Below, piece by piece: positions 47,657 to 61,100 of a stretch of DNA of 64,000 bases. Below the pieces are notes generated by a model that worked only from the letters and a program-made list of their open reading frames with translations, did not search any database and had not been told where the DNA came from. Position numbers and translations under genes: made by a program. Origin of the DNA: Fasciolopsis buskii (Eukaryota; Platyhelminthes; Trematoda; Plagiorchiida; Fasciolidae); contig LUCM01000789.1 of the NCBI GenBank assembly GCA_008360955.1, positions 34,338 through 98,337 of the forward strand, read 5' to 3'. Positions within the stretch are counted from its first letter, which is position 1. Every line of letters starts with the position of its first letter.

Positions 47657-50445
47657 ACCATTTCGTACGGGAATTACGAGTATGCTTTGATTTGGATTTT
47701 AGATTGAACAATGAAGCCGAATTGTGGCCAGCATAAATGAACATCAAGACCTCGTTACCTTCCATGTGCGGTTTAAGCCGTGCCAAAATCTCTGGCAAAA
47801 TACAAAAACAAGACAGAAATTATTCTTGTTACAACCGTGTAACCTCTGCACAAATGGACATTGCGATTGTGATATGGAAGATGGTTTAGCCGACGAGCAT
47901 AGTCTATTGTGTTCCAGACAAACACGAGATTGAGACAGACTGATAAGTGATCCTCGATCCTGGGACAATAAACCCTGGCGTTGTAAGTCAATGAACACCA
48001 ATTTCCAAAATCTAGAGACACACGACCACGGGCATAGGCGAGCAGTGTGAAAACGAATTCAGTTTGCGGTGGGTATGTTTCTTTTTTTTTCAGTAGTCCA
48101 AAGCACAATCAGACAGGTCACAGACAGTCTAACCTAATAGACTTGGACGCCAAAGTCTATGACAACAAGAACAAAAACAATACGGTGGAATCAACATTGA
48201 TTGGAAATGAGCCAAAGGCAATGAATTCTAATTTATATCTCGTTTATTTCTTGATCAATTGACCATAAAATGGAATCGAAAGACATCCCGATGAAAATGT
48301 TGATGTCTGCAAACACACACGCGACGGTGTTCAGCGACAAACCATAGTTTCACCAGGCACAGTTACAATCTCAATGTGCGCATGTCTTGCGGCCAACCAT
48401 TCATAGAAAGGTTCGTTCATAAAACTCACTTGATTTGTGCATTTTTGAATCGAAAGTTAGCAATTCCGAAAATTTGTTTTAATCTTAGCTCAGATTGGTG
48501 TTTTTCGTGATGTTCTGATCGCTGAGCCCGGCTTTGAAATGACCAACGTTTCATCATCCTTCAAGGAGGTATCGTCCGTCAGTGATTGATGATCTTCCGT
48601 ATTTATGAGCTTGTCGTTAGCTCTCACCTTCGACCTGATCAGTGACCCTGGTCTTCTACTTACGCTTTTGTTTCCCTTTTTGGTCAGGTGGATAAATAAA
48701 CTTCTGGTTGCTAGTCTCAGATCACTGAAGTGATCCGAGATTAAAGGTGACGGCAAACCTAAAAATACGGAACAACACAATCCACTGTAATGATAGTATC
48801 ATCTCGGCTGGCGATAAAACGTTTGTGATCTAGAGGCTAAGCTCAACGGCAGCGAAACAAATAGAACTTGTTTTCCCTAGCCGACCTAGTGCCAAACACG
48901 CGCAACATTAATGTAGAACAGAATACGACTATAACAGAAGGAGAGGCCGATCAATTCCGTGACACAAACCTATCAGAGGCATTCGTCTAAATAGGTAACA
49001 ACGAATATGTCAGAAGCTCTCTATAGAAGACAAGGACCGTCTTACTGGCAAACGAGCATAGCTTGGCCAGACTTCAGATAGAAAGCATGATTCCTCAGAA
49101 GAGGACCACAATTCAGGTTGTCATTCACAGCAATCGGACCAGCACAGTCAGAGGGAGACCCGAAAGACGAAGGCAACAGCGTTCAGTACACTATCAAATC
49201 GGATCGAGAATTCCCAACTGACCACAAAGTGAATCCTACGGGAACATCGTTCCAAAAAGAACAATCAATGCGGTGGAGTACGATCCGGCGAGCTGGACTT
49301 GTTTCGTCACGTAATAAATGTGTAGATCACTTGTCTGCCTTCTTGTTGGAGTAAGAACGGAACATTAAAGGTACATTCTCACCTCTTATGTGAACGCCTG
49401 TCCATATTCCGAAATTTATTTACGTCGTTCAGACTATGAGTGAGCAGAATCAGTGAGGAACGGGGATTATTCCCGTGCTCTACGTCAGGTTGTCCTTCTT
49501 ATTTTTTAAATACAGAAGACAAATTACACATTGCCAACTTAGTGATAACCTACCACCATTGTCCATAAGGTGATTCTCAACCGGGGCACGTTGTATTTGC
49601 ACAAGAATTGTTGATTCAGCTAACAAACCGGATGAAATAGTTTGGTAGGTAATTCTAGGTTCACACGTCAACAACCTGGATCTACCTTTCAGTAGTGGTA
49701 CTATCCCGTTCCCATGGTTGTTTGGCATTAATTCATGGATTGTAGTTTTCACTTAAATTTTCTAGCCTCCAGCCACTACTTTTAGCTTTGTTAATAAATT
49801 GTTTACCTATTAGCCTAACAAGACCTCCGGTCATCGGACCCGTACTTTGGTCAGGTCAGCGAATGACATCTTGAAGTTTCCTCATTTTGTGATCCCTCAG
49901 AGCTTAGCAACAGTTGCGTAAGTTCGACGATAAAGGTGGTCCAGAACAGACGCGGGAGGCTTCAACAGCAAGAAATATCGCGACTGTTCACTGTCTGCCA
50001 GGTTATTCATCACGGAGACCTCGATGATTGCCGAAACTCCGACGGAAATGGATGATTTAACCCAGCCAAGAAGGTGCAACCACACAATGTCTAGCGAGAT
50101 CGGAAGGCATGCTGTTTGGTAAGTTCAGAATGAAGACAATCTGAAGAGTCTTCCTCTGACCATAGGCATGTCTGTACCTGATGCGACTACTCGTAAGTCT
50201 GAAAATTGAGCTTTGTACCCGTCGTCATACAGCCCTTTTCACAATCGAGTTCAGGTTCATCGTCGCGAACGGTCCAGTTGAATATCGAGATGATTTATCA
50301 ACTCTTAAGAACCAGCGATGTTAATTGCTTCGTGCGATTTGTCACATTGTGTCTCGTTGCACATCTGCTCTGAACCGTGCCTCGTATGGCCAACATGATA
50401 TAAAGTTCAAGACCAAATGATGCAAGGAGTGAATCGAAAAATCAG

Positions 50446-50651
50446 TGCGCCATGCACTGGTTTTTAATTGTGAATGACATAATGTTAATAACACAGCGTA
50501 GTTGGTAGACGTAATGCGCCATGCATTGGTTTTTAATTGTGAATGATATAATGTTAATAACACAGCGTTGTTGGTAGATGTATGCGCCATGTATTGGTTT
50601 TTAATTATGAATGATATAATGTTAATAACACAGCCTTGTTGGTAGATGTAA
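50446..50651 (+). repeat. Tandem repeat, three units of 68-69 bp
   Basis: Units begin at TGCGCC at 50446, 50515 and 50583, and a fourth start (TGCACC) at 50652 opens into the palindrome. Each unit contains CATGCATTGGTTTTTAATTG, GAATGATATAATGTTAATAA and CACAGCGTTGTTGGTAGATG with one to a few differences. The unit is the same as the single copy at 13464-13553. Confidence 0.9.
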
Positions 50652-50817
50652 TGCACCGACGTTTCGACTACCGTGGGTAATCTTTCTCAAGGCAAGTTTT
50701 ACAATCAAATTTTTAAAACTTGCCTTGAGAAAGACTACCCACGGTAGTCGAAACGTTGGTGCATTACATCTACCAACAACGCTGTGTTATTAACATTATA
50801 TCATTCACAATTAAAAA
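50598..50817. repeat. Large palindrome of repeat R
   Basis: The left arm is 50598-50700 and the right arm 50715-50817, each 103 bases, with a 14-base spacer and about four mismatches by eye. Arms read from the outside: TTTTTAATTGTGAATGATAT, GTTAATAACACAGCGTTGTT, GGTAGATGTAATGCACC, ACGTTTCGACTACCGTGGGT, TCTTTCTCAAGGCAAGTTTT. Inside the right arm, GACTACC/GGTAGTC (50733-50739 with 50743-50749) forms a local stem directly followed by GAAAC (50750-50754). Inverted terminal arrangements and such motifs are known from Penelope-like elements; the assignment is an inference. Confidence 0.85.
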
Positions 50818-51753
50818 TGCTCTAAAGTTCATTCATTCACGCAACTTTGCACGTGCCTCGAAGATGTACTTATTATTGAATTATGGACGAACAAAGCTTT
50901 CAAGTAGAAAAGTAAGTCAATATCCGGTGTCATGCAGCCCCTATGCCCAATCATATACACCGATTAATCTGATTTCAGCCATTGGACTTTTACCTCGTTG
51001 GGTAACTTGCGTTGGAAGTAAGCAACACGCCGGAACTGAATCTAAAGAAGGACCGGAATGTTGCAAAGTATTGTAAACTCGCTCACGTATTTCTTATTTC
51101 ATTCTGATTCGTACTGTCAGCTTTTGAATACTCAATAGGTCAATGGATATTCCACACTATAAAAAATTACTCCTTTATCGCTTAATTTTAGCCATGAAAT
51201 TTTTCGATGGTCGAATCTACCAGGGATTCGAATCTTACTATGCATACGTAAAAAGTGTAATTTAATCCGTGCAGGCTTTTCATGGTTAATGCCTTGAGTT
51301 GACTATTAGTAACCTAAAATGGTGACAACTTTATAAACAAAGCGAATCGTCCATTTTACCAATCTGAAACTTCCAAATATTTGGTTACCTGCTAGTTTGA
51401 GGTTACGGCAACACTAGACGACAGTGCTCGTGGTACCCTGGATTTTGGTTGGGCCCTTTGTGTCATCTGATGATGCTAAATGTAACGATGAGAGTGACAA
51501 GCATTATGTTTAGTAACTTTCACTTTTTTTTCTTCGTTCGTATAGCTAACGCATCGTGACAGACGGGGACATTTTGCCCATGTACTGTATGCTGCCTAGT
51601 GCAGATTGCACCGATCCGCGATAAAAAAAAATTGGTACCAAACCGTGATAGTCGGCTCCAATCACCACAATATTGACCGGTTAACTATGGCCGACCAAAA
51701 CCATATACTAAATCATGGTTGACACAAGGTACAAGGTGTTAGTTTGAAGAAAT

Positions 51754-51781
51754 GTTTGTTTGTTTGTTTATTTGTTTGTTT
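51754..51781. repeat. (TTTG)n tract
   Basis: Seven TTTG-type units with one TTTA. The tract is shorter in copy B near 59219-59241. Confidence 0.85.
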
Positions 51782-54329
51782 CAAAATACTCATCGGTTAC
51801 ATGAACAGGGGAATTCTCGCTGCATTATTTTGCTCAATATCATTAATACTATTCAACAGGTGCATGTCACTGAATAACCGTTTCCACCATATGAGCACAT
51901 CCGTGTAACTGATTGTACTGTTGTGATTGGCAATATTTGTATGATCTCGTGACCATAGAGTCATTTTTGACCACATAGCGCTGTTACTATTTTTTTGTAA
52001 CGCTCATTAAAGTTACAAATAAATTGGTAATCGAAGCCGTTAGTGACGCGGTCCAATTCCGCATGTGGCATACTTCTTCATTTTTCATCCTCGATGGCGT
52101 GGACTGATCGAATGCTGACGCAATTGGTTTACTGAAATTAGTCTTTACAGTGGTATATAAGGAAAAATTTTAATCTCTTGGTACATTCAAGGCTTTTTCG
52201 ATACATTTTTGTGCCATCATCCGAACAAAATCATTGTCACAGTTGGACTGGTGGATAGGAGCCGCCACTTCCTGTTCTGACGTCATTAACAAAGCGCAAC
52301 GAATCGGAGCCGTGTGCTTCGCAATAGACCTGCTGCGACAGAATGTTGGCAAAAACGGAACGCATGTTCCAGGCACTGCTACAGCTAAGAGATTTTCACG
52401 GATTTTCTTCGATCCAAACACGAGAACAAAACGGATATTTTACCGAAAAAAGTTTCCACAAGATAAATGATTGAGTCAGGTGAGGAACACAAAAATTTAT
52501 TTTCCTCATCCCCAAACCGTCTACGGTCAAACGCGAGGTTTCTAACGAGGCACGTGACTCAGACAGTCTAGTCGAAAGAAAACGTGTTAGACTATCAGTT
52601 GTTTGCCGTTGCGTAGGACAAGGTGGTCGCGAACGGCTTCTAACGGAATCGATGCGTGTGCATCCGTGATGATGAGCACCTGCTTTTATTCTCCAACTCT
52701 GTCGGTATTTGTACTTGTTTCGAGGTGGCACGAAGAGTCGGAAGCTATGTAGAATGGGAAATCGACTTACGTAGTAGGCATAAAACTCAACGCCACAGTT
52801 TAAGCACCGAGTCCTTTGTATCCAGGTTGTTAAGATCGAACGAAGACATATACCACGAGATGCAAGCGTTTTGTTTGCTCTTTTTGATCGTGAACGGAAA
52901 AACATTGCAATCTGTACACAGTACATTTTGAAGAATACAATGACCTCATATACTGAAGAAAAATCTACGGCTACTTCAATCGCGAAGTACGTGGTCGCAT
53001 CGAGTCACAAATTTGACGTAATCCGATCTTTCAGGGTAATAGTGTGCAATACAAACCCCAAATTACTGGCATTCAATGAGGCTAGGCTTATCAACATTCA
53101 TCGGCCAAAGCTTTGTTCACAGAAAAGTTTGACCCCAAGTATAAGTCTGCCTTGGAATTAACGCGCCTGACAATCTCCCGCCTGCCACTCCACTTAATCG
53201 ATAACTTTGTGTAGAAAACTTTCTCTCTAGCTCAATCCACGGTACTCTTCACACTCTGCCATGTACAAATTTTATTGTCTTACCTTCACAATCGAAAAGA
53301 GTAAACGAAATGTTTACATCTAGTAGCCTGATTTCTTTATGTCTTAACAAGACATTTTATACCGTCCGCCATAAAACACCTATCCAGATTCGGCCGAAAA
53401 TTGTGATATTATAGAAATAAAAGTGTTTGATCGTGGTTAGGATAGTAACATATACAGCAGTAGTGGCCATTGTCAACCTCTCCACAGAAACCTGCGATGT
53501 TCTACTGTCCTAGCGAATGAAGCTACCACCACCGATCCATTTGCTTACTTAATTAACAAGAATGAAGATTCACTAGTCCACTTGATCGATTTCTATCGTT
53601 CATCCCTACGAATCCACGGTTTCACAAAACAAACTAAAGGTGGTTTTCAGTGAAAAAAGCTAAATAATAGCTCAGAAATTAGACTTCTCAGTCGAAATGT
53701 CGGCTTGTTGAGTGGGCAAAACTGTTGGTAAACATTAGATGACGAGTTAAGTTACAATACAAAACCTTTGACCGGGATGGATGAGCTTCAACAGATGTAA
53801 ATCAATTCCTGAGTACCATAGCATCGTCGTTTTGTAGTCTCCAGACTGCTGTCCCTCATCGTGTGCCTATGGATTGATTGCTCTAACAGCATACGGACAG
53901 TGGTGAGAGATCAAATTAAGCGGCACGTTGCAATTTTTCTACTCTACCGTCCTGGTCACAGTTTTCGGCTGTACACTAGACGATCTTTGCTTCTGCGCCG
54001 TCAGTTGAGCTCAAGTAAACGGATGAATACGTGAGCTGTACGAACTGGAAAGTACGAACTAAGGTTTCTGCTTGATGTGTATAATTTCTACTCGAGAAAT
54101 GGTGAATAGTATCACATCCAAGTGCACTTGGATAAACCGAAATCAAAATGTTCCGAATTTTTGACGTATAGTTACAAAACTGCTGTCAGTTGGTCGAAGA
54201 GGAGGTAAGTCGGTGAACATATAGATAATTTTCTCCAATAGGATTGCTGCCGTGAATAGGAAACTGACAGACAATGATTTTTGGACTGGAATCGACGGCA
54301 GTCACATTGGAAAGGCAAAACTGTATTCG

Positions 54330-55127
54330 TCTGATCAATACAGACGTTGTTTCTTTAGTATATACGGTCCTCTTTCAAGTAGTTGAACCTCTGTTTTGTT
54401 CGAAAATTGATCCATTATTACCAATTCGCCGGTGAAAACCGTGCTCCATCTGCCTTGTTCGGCATCGACGGAGACGGCAGTTACATCAGTTTTCAGACGG
54501 AAGATGGCCTTGTAGTCGGCATTTCTGTGCGCAAGAACAGGTGCTTTAGATAAACCTTCCTTGGCTATTAGCAGTGCTCTGTTGGCTTCCGAAGTCATGG
54601 AAAACTTCCGGGATGGCCTTTGCAGAAGCTCAGCCAGTAGACACGAGATCTCGGAACAAGCGGGTATGAACCTGCAATGATAGCTGGTGATATCCAAGGA
54701 AGGTTGGAAGCATTCAAAAGACTGTGACTCTGGATAATCGAAAATGGCACGGACTATGCTCTGTAGCGGTAGAATACCTTCATCATCAACGTAAAGACCA
54801 AGGAATTCGATAGATGGAGCACCAAGGATCCGCTTATAGGTGCTAACAGAAATGTCATGCTCCTAGAGGCTTTGAAAGACCATGCAATGATGCTCGTTTT
54901 GTTCGTGTTCCACCGCAATGACAATGACGACACCATCATTATAGGCGAAGGGGGAATTCAGATCTCGAAGCGCTTGGCCCATGAACCTCTGGAATGTTTG
55001 AGCTACATTGCTTAATCTAAAAGTTATGCGAAAGGACTGTTATAGGCCAAATAGTATTGGGATGACAATTTATTGAATGTCTTTCGATGCCACCGTTATG
55101 TGGCCTTACCTTATTGAGCTGTTAGAG
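54330..55127 (-). pseudogene. Ty3/gypsy LTR-retrotransposon pol relic, reverse transcriptase to RNase H (copy A)
   Basis: Read from high to low coordinates in one frame, it shows ITVASKDIQ (family I-P-V-A-x-x-D-I-x-K), FRLSNVAQTFQRFMGQALRD (family F-G-L-x-N-A-x-x-T-F-Q-R), then a catalytic-loop equivalent AYNDGVVIVI where the usual Y-I/V-D-D has become Y-N-D-G. It goes on through LGAPSIEFLGLYVDDEGILP, the F-L-G-x-x-V block, and ITSYHCRFIPACSEI, the Y-Y-R-R-F-I connection block. The RNase H side has APVLAHRNADYKAIFRLKTD, the usual A-P-V-L-x-x-x-D before the RNase H domain. At least three in-frame stops (two near the start, one before EHDISV) and the changed YxDD make it inactive. The frame holds over about 790 bp, so decay is by substitution. 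Nothing recognisable as integrase, protease or LTR was found nearby. Confidence 0.8.
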
Positions 55128-55139
55128 AGGTAAATGAGA

Positions 55140-58100
55140 GAGATACATTTCGTAGGGAATTACGAGTATGCTTTGATTGGATTAGATTGACCAATGAAGC
55201 CGAATTGTGGGGCCAGCATATGAACACAGACTCGTTACTTCCATGTGCGGTTAAGCGTGCAAATCTCTGGCAAAATACAAAAACAAACAGAATTATCGTT
55301 ACAACGTGTAATCCTCTGCACAAATGGACCTTGCGATTGTATATGGGAAGGATAGTTGTAGCCGAACGAGCATAGTCCCTATTGTGTTTCCCAGACAAAC
55401 AACGAGATGTGAGACAGACTGATAAGTGATCTCGATTCCTGGGCAGATAACCTGGCGTTGCTAGTCATGACACAGTTTCCAAAATCTAGAGAGCACACGA
55501 CTCACGGCATAGGCGAGCCGTGTGAAAACGACTTCAGTTTGCGGTGGGTATGTTCTTTTTTTTTCAGTAGTCCAAGCACATCAGACAGGTCACAGACAGT
55601 CTTAACTCATCGACTGGACGCAAAAGTCTATGACAACAAGACAAAACATACGGGGGAATCAACATTGATTGGAATGAGCAAAGGAATGAATTCTAATTCA
55701 TATCTCGTTTTTCTGATCATTGACCAAATAATGGAATCGAAAGACATCCCGATAGAAAATGTTGATTCTGACAAACACACCGCGACGGTGTTCAGACAAA
55801 CAATAGTTTCACCAGGCACAGTTACAATCTCAACTGTGTCGCATGCTTGCGCAACACATCAATAGAAAGGTTCGTTCATAATCTCACTTGATTTAAATTT
55901 TCTGAATCGAAGAGTACAATTCCGAAATTGGTTTTAATCGTACTCAGATTGGTATTTTTTCGTGATGTTCTTGATTCGCTGAGGCCCGGCTTGAAATGGC
56001 CAACGTTTCATCATGCCTTCAAGGGGTATCGTCAGTCAATGATGATTAATGATCTTCCGTATTTCTAAGCTGTCGTAGCTCTCACACTCGACTGACAGTG
56101 ACCCTGGTCTTCTAATTACGCTTTGTTCCCTTTTTGGTCAGGTGGAAATAACTTCTGGTTGTAGTCTCCAGATCACTGAAGTGAATCGAGATTAATAAGG
56201 TGACGGCAACCTAAAAATAGGAGACTAATTTCACAATCCACATGTATGATAGTATTATCTCGCTGGCGATAAACGTTGTGATCTAGAGCTAAGCTCAACG
56301 GCAAGCGAAACAAAATAGACTTGTTTTCCCTAGCCGACTAGTGCCAAATGCGCAACATTAATGTAGAACAGAATCCGACTATAACAGAAGGAGAGGCCGA
56401 TCAATTCCGTGACACAACCTATCAGAGGCATTACTCTTAATAGGTAATCAGAACTATGTCAGAAGCTCTCTATAGACGACAAGGACGTCTACTGGCAAAC
56501 AGCATAGCTTGCAACCAGCTTCAGATAGATAAACAAATGATTCCTCAGAAGAGGAACCACAATTCAGGTTGTCATTCACAGCAATCGGAAAACCAGCACA
56601 GTCAGAGGAAGACCCGAAAGACGAAGGAAACAGCGTTCGTACACTACTCAAATCGGAATGAGGAATTCCAACTTGACACAAAAGTGAATCCCTACGGAAC
56701 AGCGTTCCAAAGAACATCAAGTGGGTGGAGTAGCGATCCGGGAGCTGGACTTGTTTCGTCACGTATAATGTGTAGACTCACTTATCTGCCTTCTTGTTGG
56801 AGTAAGAACGGAAACATTAAAGGTACATTCTCACCTCTGATGTGAACGCTGCATATTCCGAAATTTATTTACGTCGTTCAGACTATCAGTGAGCAGAATC
56901 AGGTGAGAACGGGGTTATTTCCCGTGCTCTACACGTCAGGTTAGTCATTCTTATTTTAAATAAGAAGACAAATTACACATTGCCAACTTAGTGATAACCT
57001 ACCACCCACTTGTCCATACAGGTACTCTCAACGGGCCGTTTGTATTGTGCACCAGAGTTGTTGATTTCATCTACAACCGGATGAAATAGTTTGGTAGGTA
57101 ATTCTAGTTCACACGTCAACAACCTGGAATCTCCTTTCAGTAGTGGTATCTCGTTCCCGCAATGGTGTGTTTGCAATTAATTCATGGACTGTAGCTTCAT
57201 TAAATTTCTAGCCTCCAGCCACATTTTAGCTTCGTTAATAAATGTTTAACTATTACCTAAGCAAGACCTCCGGTATCCGGACCGTACCCTTGGGTCAGGT
57301 CAGCCGAATGACATTTGAAAGTTTCCTTATTTTGTGATTCTCATAGCTTAGCACTGTTTGCGTTAAGTTCGAGATAAGGTGGTCCAGAACAGACCGGGAG
57401 GCTTCAACAGCAAGAAATATCGCGACTGTTCACTGTCTCAAGTTATTCATCACGGAGGACCTCGATGATTGCAGAGAAACTCCGAACGGAAATGGATGAT
57501 TAACCCATGCAAGAAGGTGCAACACACACAATGTCTAGCGAGATCGGAAGGCATGCTGTTTGGTAAGCCCGAATGAGACAATCTGAAGAGTCTTCTCTAG
57601 AACATAGGCATGTCTGTACCTGATCGACTACTCGTAATCGAAATTGAAGCTTGTACCCCGTCGTCATACAGCCCCTTTTCACAATCGAGTTCAGGTTCAT
57701 CGTCGCGAACGGTCCAGCTGAATATGAGATGATTTATCAACTCTTAAGAAGCAGCGATATTAATTGCTTCGTGCGATTGTCACATTGTGTCTCGTTGCAC
57801 ATTCTGGTCTGAACGTGCTCGTTGGCCACTATGATATAAAGCTTCAAGACCAAAATGAGGCAAGGAGTGGAATCGAAAAATCAAGTGGCGCCTGCACTGG
57901 TTTTTAAATTGTGATAACATAATGTAAATAACACAGGCGTAGTTGGTATATGTAATGCGCCATGGCATTGGTTTTTAATTGGTGATGATCTAAGTTAATA
58001 ACACAGCGTTGTTGGTAGATGTATGCGCCATGTATTGGTTTTTAATTTATGAAATGAATATAATCGTTATAACACTGCTTGTTGGTAGATGTAATGCAGA

Positions 58101-61100
58101 CGACGTTCGACTACCAGGGGTAATATTTCTCAAAGGCAAAGTTTTCTACATCAAATTTTTAAACTTTGCTTGAGAAAGACTACCATCGGTAGTCGAAACG
58201 TTGGTGCATTACAATCTACCAACAACGCTGTGTTATTAAATTATATCATTCACCAATTAAAAATGCTCTAAAGTTATTCATTAACGTGAACTTTTCCACG
58301 TGCTTAGAGATGTGCTTAAGTTATGAATTATGGAAGAAAAAAAGCTTTCAGTAGAAACGTAAGTGAATAACCGGTGTCCATGCAGACCCTATGGCCCAAT
58401 CATATCACCGATTAATCTGATTTCAGCCATTGGATTTTACCCTCGTTGGGTAACTTGCGTTTGGAAGTAAGCAACACGCCGATGAATCTAAAGAAGGACG
58501 GAATGTTACAGATGTATTGTAAACTCGCTCACGTATTTTTATTTATTCTGATTCGTACTTGTCAGCTTTTTTGAATACTCAACGGTCAATGGATTCATTT
58601 CCAGCGTCTAATAAAAAATTATTGCCTTAATTCGCTTAATTTTAGCATGAAATTTTTTTGATTGGTCGAATCTATCAAGGAGATTCGACATCTTACTATG
58701 CATACGGAAAAAGTTATATTTAACTCCGTGCAGGCTTTTCATGTTAATGCCGTCTGAAGTTGACTCTAGGTCGCTAAAATCGGTGACAACTTTATAAACA
58801 AAGCGATATCGTCCCATTTTACAAATCTGAAATCTTCCAAATATTTGGTTACCTGTTAGTTTGAGGTTACGCGCAACACTAGACGAAGTGGCTCGTGGCA
58901 AACCTGGATTTTGTTGGGCCTTTGTGTCCTCTGATGATGTAAATGTAACGATGAGAGTGACAAGCATTATGTTTAGTAACTTTCACTTTTTTTTCTTCGT
59001 TCGCTATAGCTAACTGCATCGTGACAGACGGGACATTTTGCCCATGTACTGTATGCTGCTAGTGCATGAATTGCCACCGATCGCGATAAAAAAAAATTGA
59101 ACAAACCGTGATAGTCGGCTCCAATCACCAAATAGTTGAGCGTTTATAACTCTGGCCCGACCAAAACCATATACTAAGCATGGTTGGACACTAGGTTACA
59201 AGTGTTAGTTTGAAGAAATGTTTGTTTGTTTATTTGCTTTGTTCAAAATACTCCATTCGTTACAGATGAACAGGGAATTCTCATTGCATTATTTGCCAAT
59301 ACGTCATAATACTATTCAACAGGTGCATGTCACTGCATAATGCCGTTTCCACATATGAGCACATCCTGTGTAACGATTGTCTGCTTGTAATTGCAATATT
59401 TGTTATGATATCGTGACCATAGATGTCATTTTTGACCACATGAGCAGCCTGTTACAATTTTTTTTGTAACGCTCATTAAAGTACCAAATAGATTGGTACA
59501 TCGAAGCGTTAGTGCTCGCGGTCCAATTCGCATGATGGCAATACTTCTTCATTTTTCATCCTCGATGGCGTGGGATGATCGAAGCTGACGCATTGGGTTT
59601 ACTGAAATTAGTCTTTTACAGTGGATACTATGGAATTTACATCTCTTGAACAATTCAATGCTTTTCGATACATTTTTGTGCCTCATCGGAAAAAGTCATT
59701 GTCACAGTTGGACTGGTGGATAGGAGCCGCAACTTCCTGTTCTGACGTCATTACCAAAGCGCCAACGAATCGGAGCCCGTGTGGCTTTGCAATAGAGCCT
59801 GCTGCGAACAGAATGTTTGACAAAAATGGAACGCATGTCCAGATACTCTACAGCTAAGAGATTTTCATCGGATTTTCTGTGCCGGTGACTTTTCGTCTCT
59901 GGCTGTGGCGATCAAACGAGAACAAAACGGATATTTTACCGAATACAAGTTCCACAAGATAAACGATGATCGTGAGGAACACAAAAAATTTATGTTCCTC
60001 ATCCCAAACGTCTATCGAGTCAAACGCGAGTTTCTAACGGAAGGCACGTGACTCAGACACGTCTAGTTCGAAAGAAAACGTGTTAGACCTATCAGTTTTT
60101 GTTTGCCGTTGCGTAGGACAGGTGGTCCGCGAAGGCTTCAACGGAATCGAATGCGTGTGCATCCGTGATGATGAGCACCTGCTTTTATTCTCCAACTCTG
60201 TCGGTATTCTTGTACTTGTTTCGAGGTGGCAGGAAGAAGTCGGAGTAGCTATGTTAGAATGGGAAATCGACTTAACGTAGTAGCTAAAAAACTCAACGTG
60301 CCACAGTTTAAAAGCACCGAGTCCTTTTTGGGTATGCCAGGTTGTTAGATCGGAACGAAGACATATACAACGAGATGCAAGCGTTTTGTTTGCTCTTTTT
60401 GATCGTGAACGGAAAAACTTGCAATACTGTACACAGTAGATTTTGAAGAATACGATACCTCATATTACTGAAGATAAATATACGCTACTTCATCGCGAAG
60501 TATCGTGGTCCAATTGAGTAAAATTTGACGTAATCCGATCTTTCAGGGTAATAGTGTGCAATATTCACACTACTTTGCATATTACTTATTCTGGTTGGCG
60601 TCAGACTGAGGCGACCGATTATTCACACGGCACAGAGATATTAGCTTCCATCGTTGAAAGGAGTGTGGTGACGCTTCTAAGTGTGCACAGGGAGTGGCGC
60701 GTAGATTGTAAGACGACTCTCTCGCATGCACATCTTCCTGGCCTCACCTAAGTACCCACTAATCGAATAAATTTATCTAAGATGAGTATGTAACAGCACT
60801 ATTATCGTACGCTGAAATCCACGGTACTCTTCATACTATCGCCGTGTACTCACATATATCTATTATTATGCTCGTGCTCCTATCAACAAGATCGTATTCA
60901 GAGAGTAAACGAGAAATTTATTAACATCTAGTAGCACTCTAAGAAATCTCTTTATGTCTAACAAAGACATTTTATACCGTCCGCATAAACAGCCTATGCC
61001 AGATCGGCGAAAATTGATGATATTATAAAATAATTAAGATTGGGTGTCTGAATAGCTCAGACTGGATCTGAGGGACGCACTAGTTACATAGCATATAAAT

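Larger units (their letters stand above)
47657..55127 (+). repeat. Large direct duplication, copy A
   Basis: This is the first unit of a head-to-tail duplication. It starts at TTTCGTACGGGAATTACGAG (near 47660) and ends inside a Ty3/gypsy reverse-transcriptase relic at TTATTGAGCTGTTAGAGAGG. Paired landmarks with copy B include 48062 with 55540, 50721 with about 58168, 52249 with 59713, 54410 with 62635 and 54972 with 63223. Copy A keeps the gypsy frame open over hundreds of bases apart from nonsense codons, so it is likely the more accurate version. Content: unassigned sequence, repeat R in palindromic form, a TTTG run at 51754-51781 and the gypsy relic. Confidence 0.88.

Noticed and set aside
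52234..52926. Frames in copy A (52234-52470 plus, 52396-52926 minus) as host genes
   Set aside because: The corresponding part of copy B differs by indels and inserted text, neither version gives a stable frame, and no family is recognisable.
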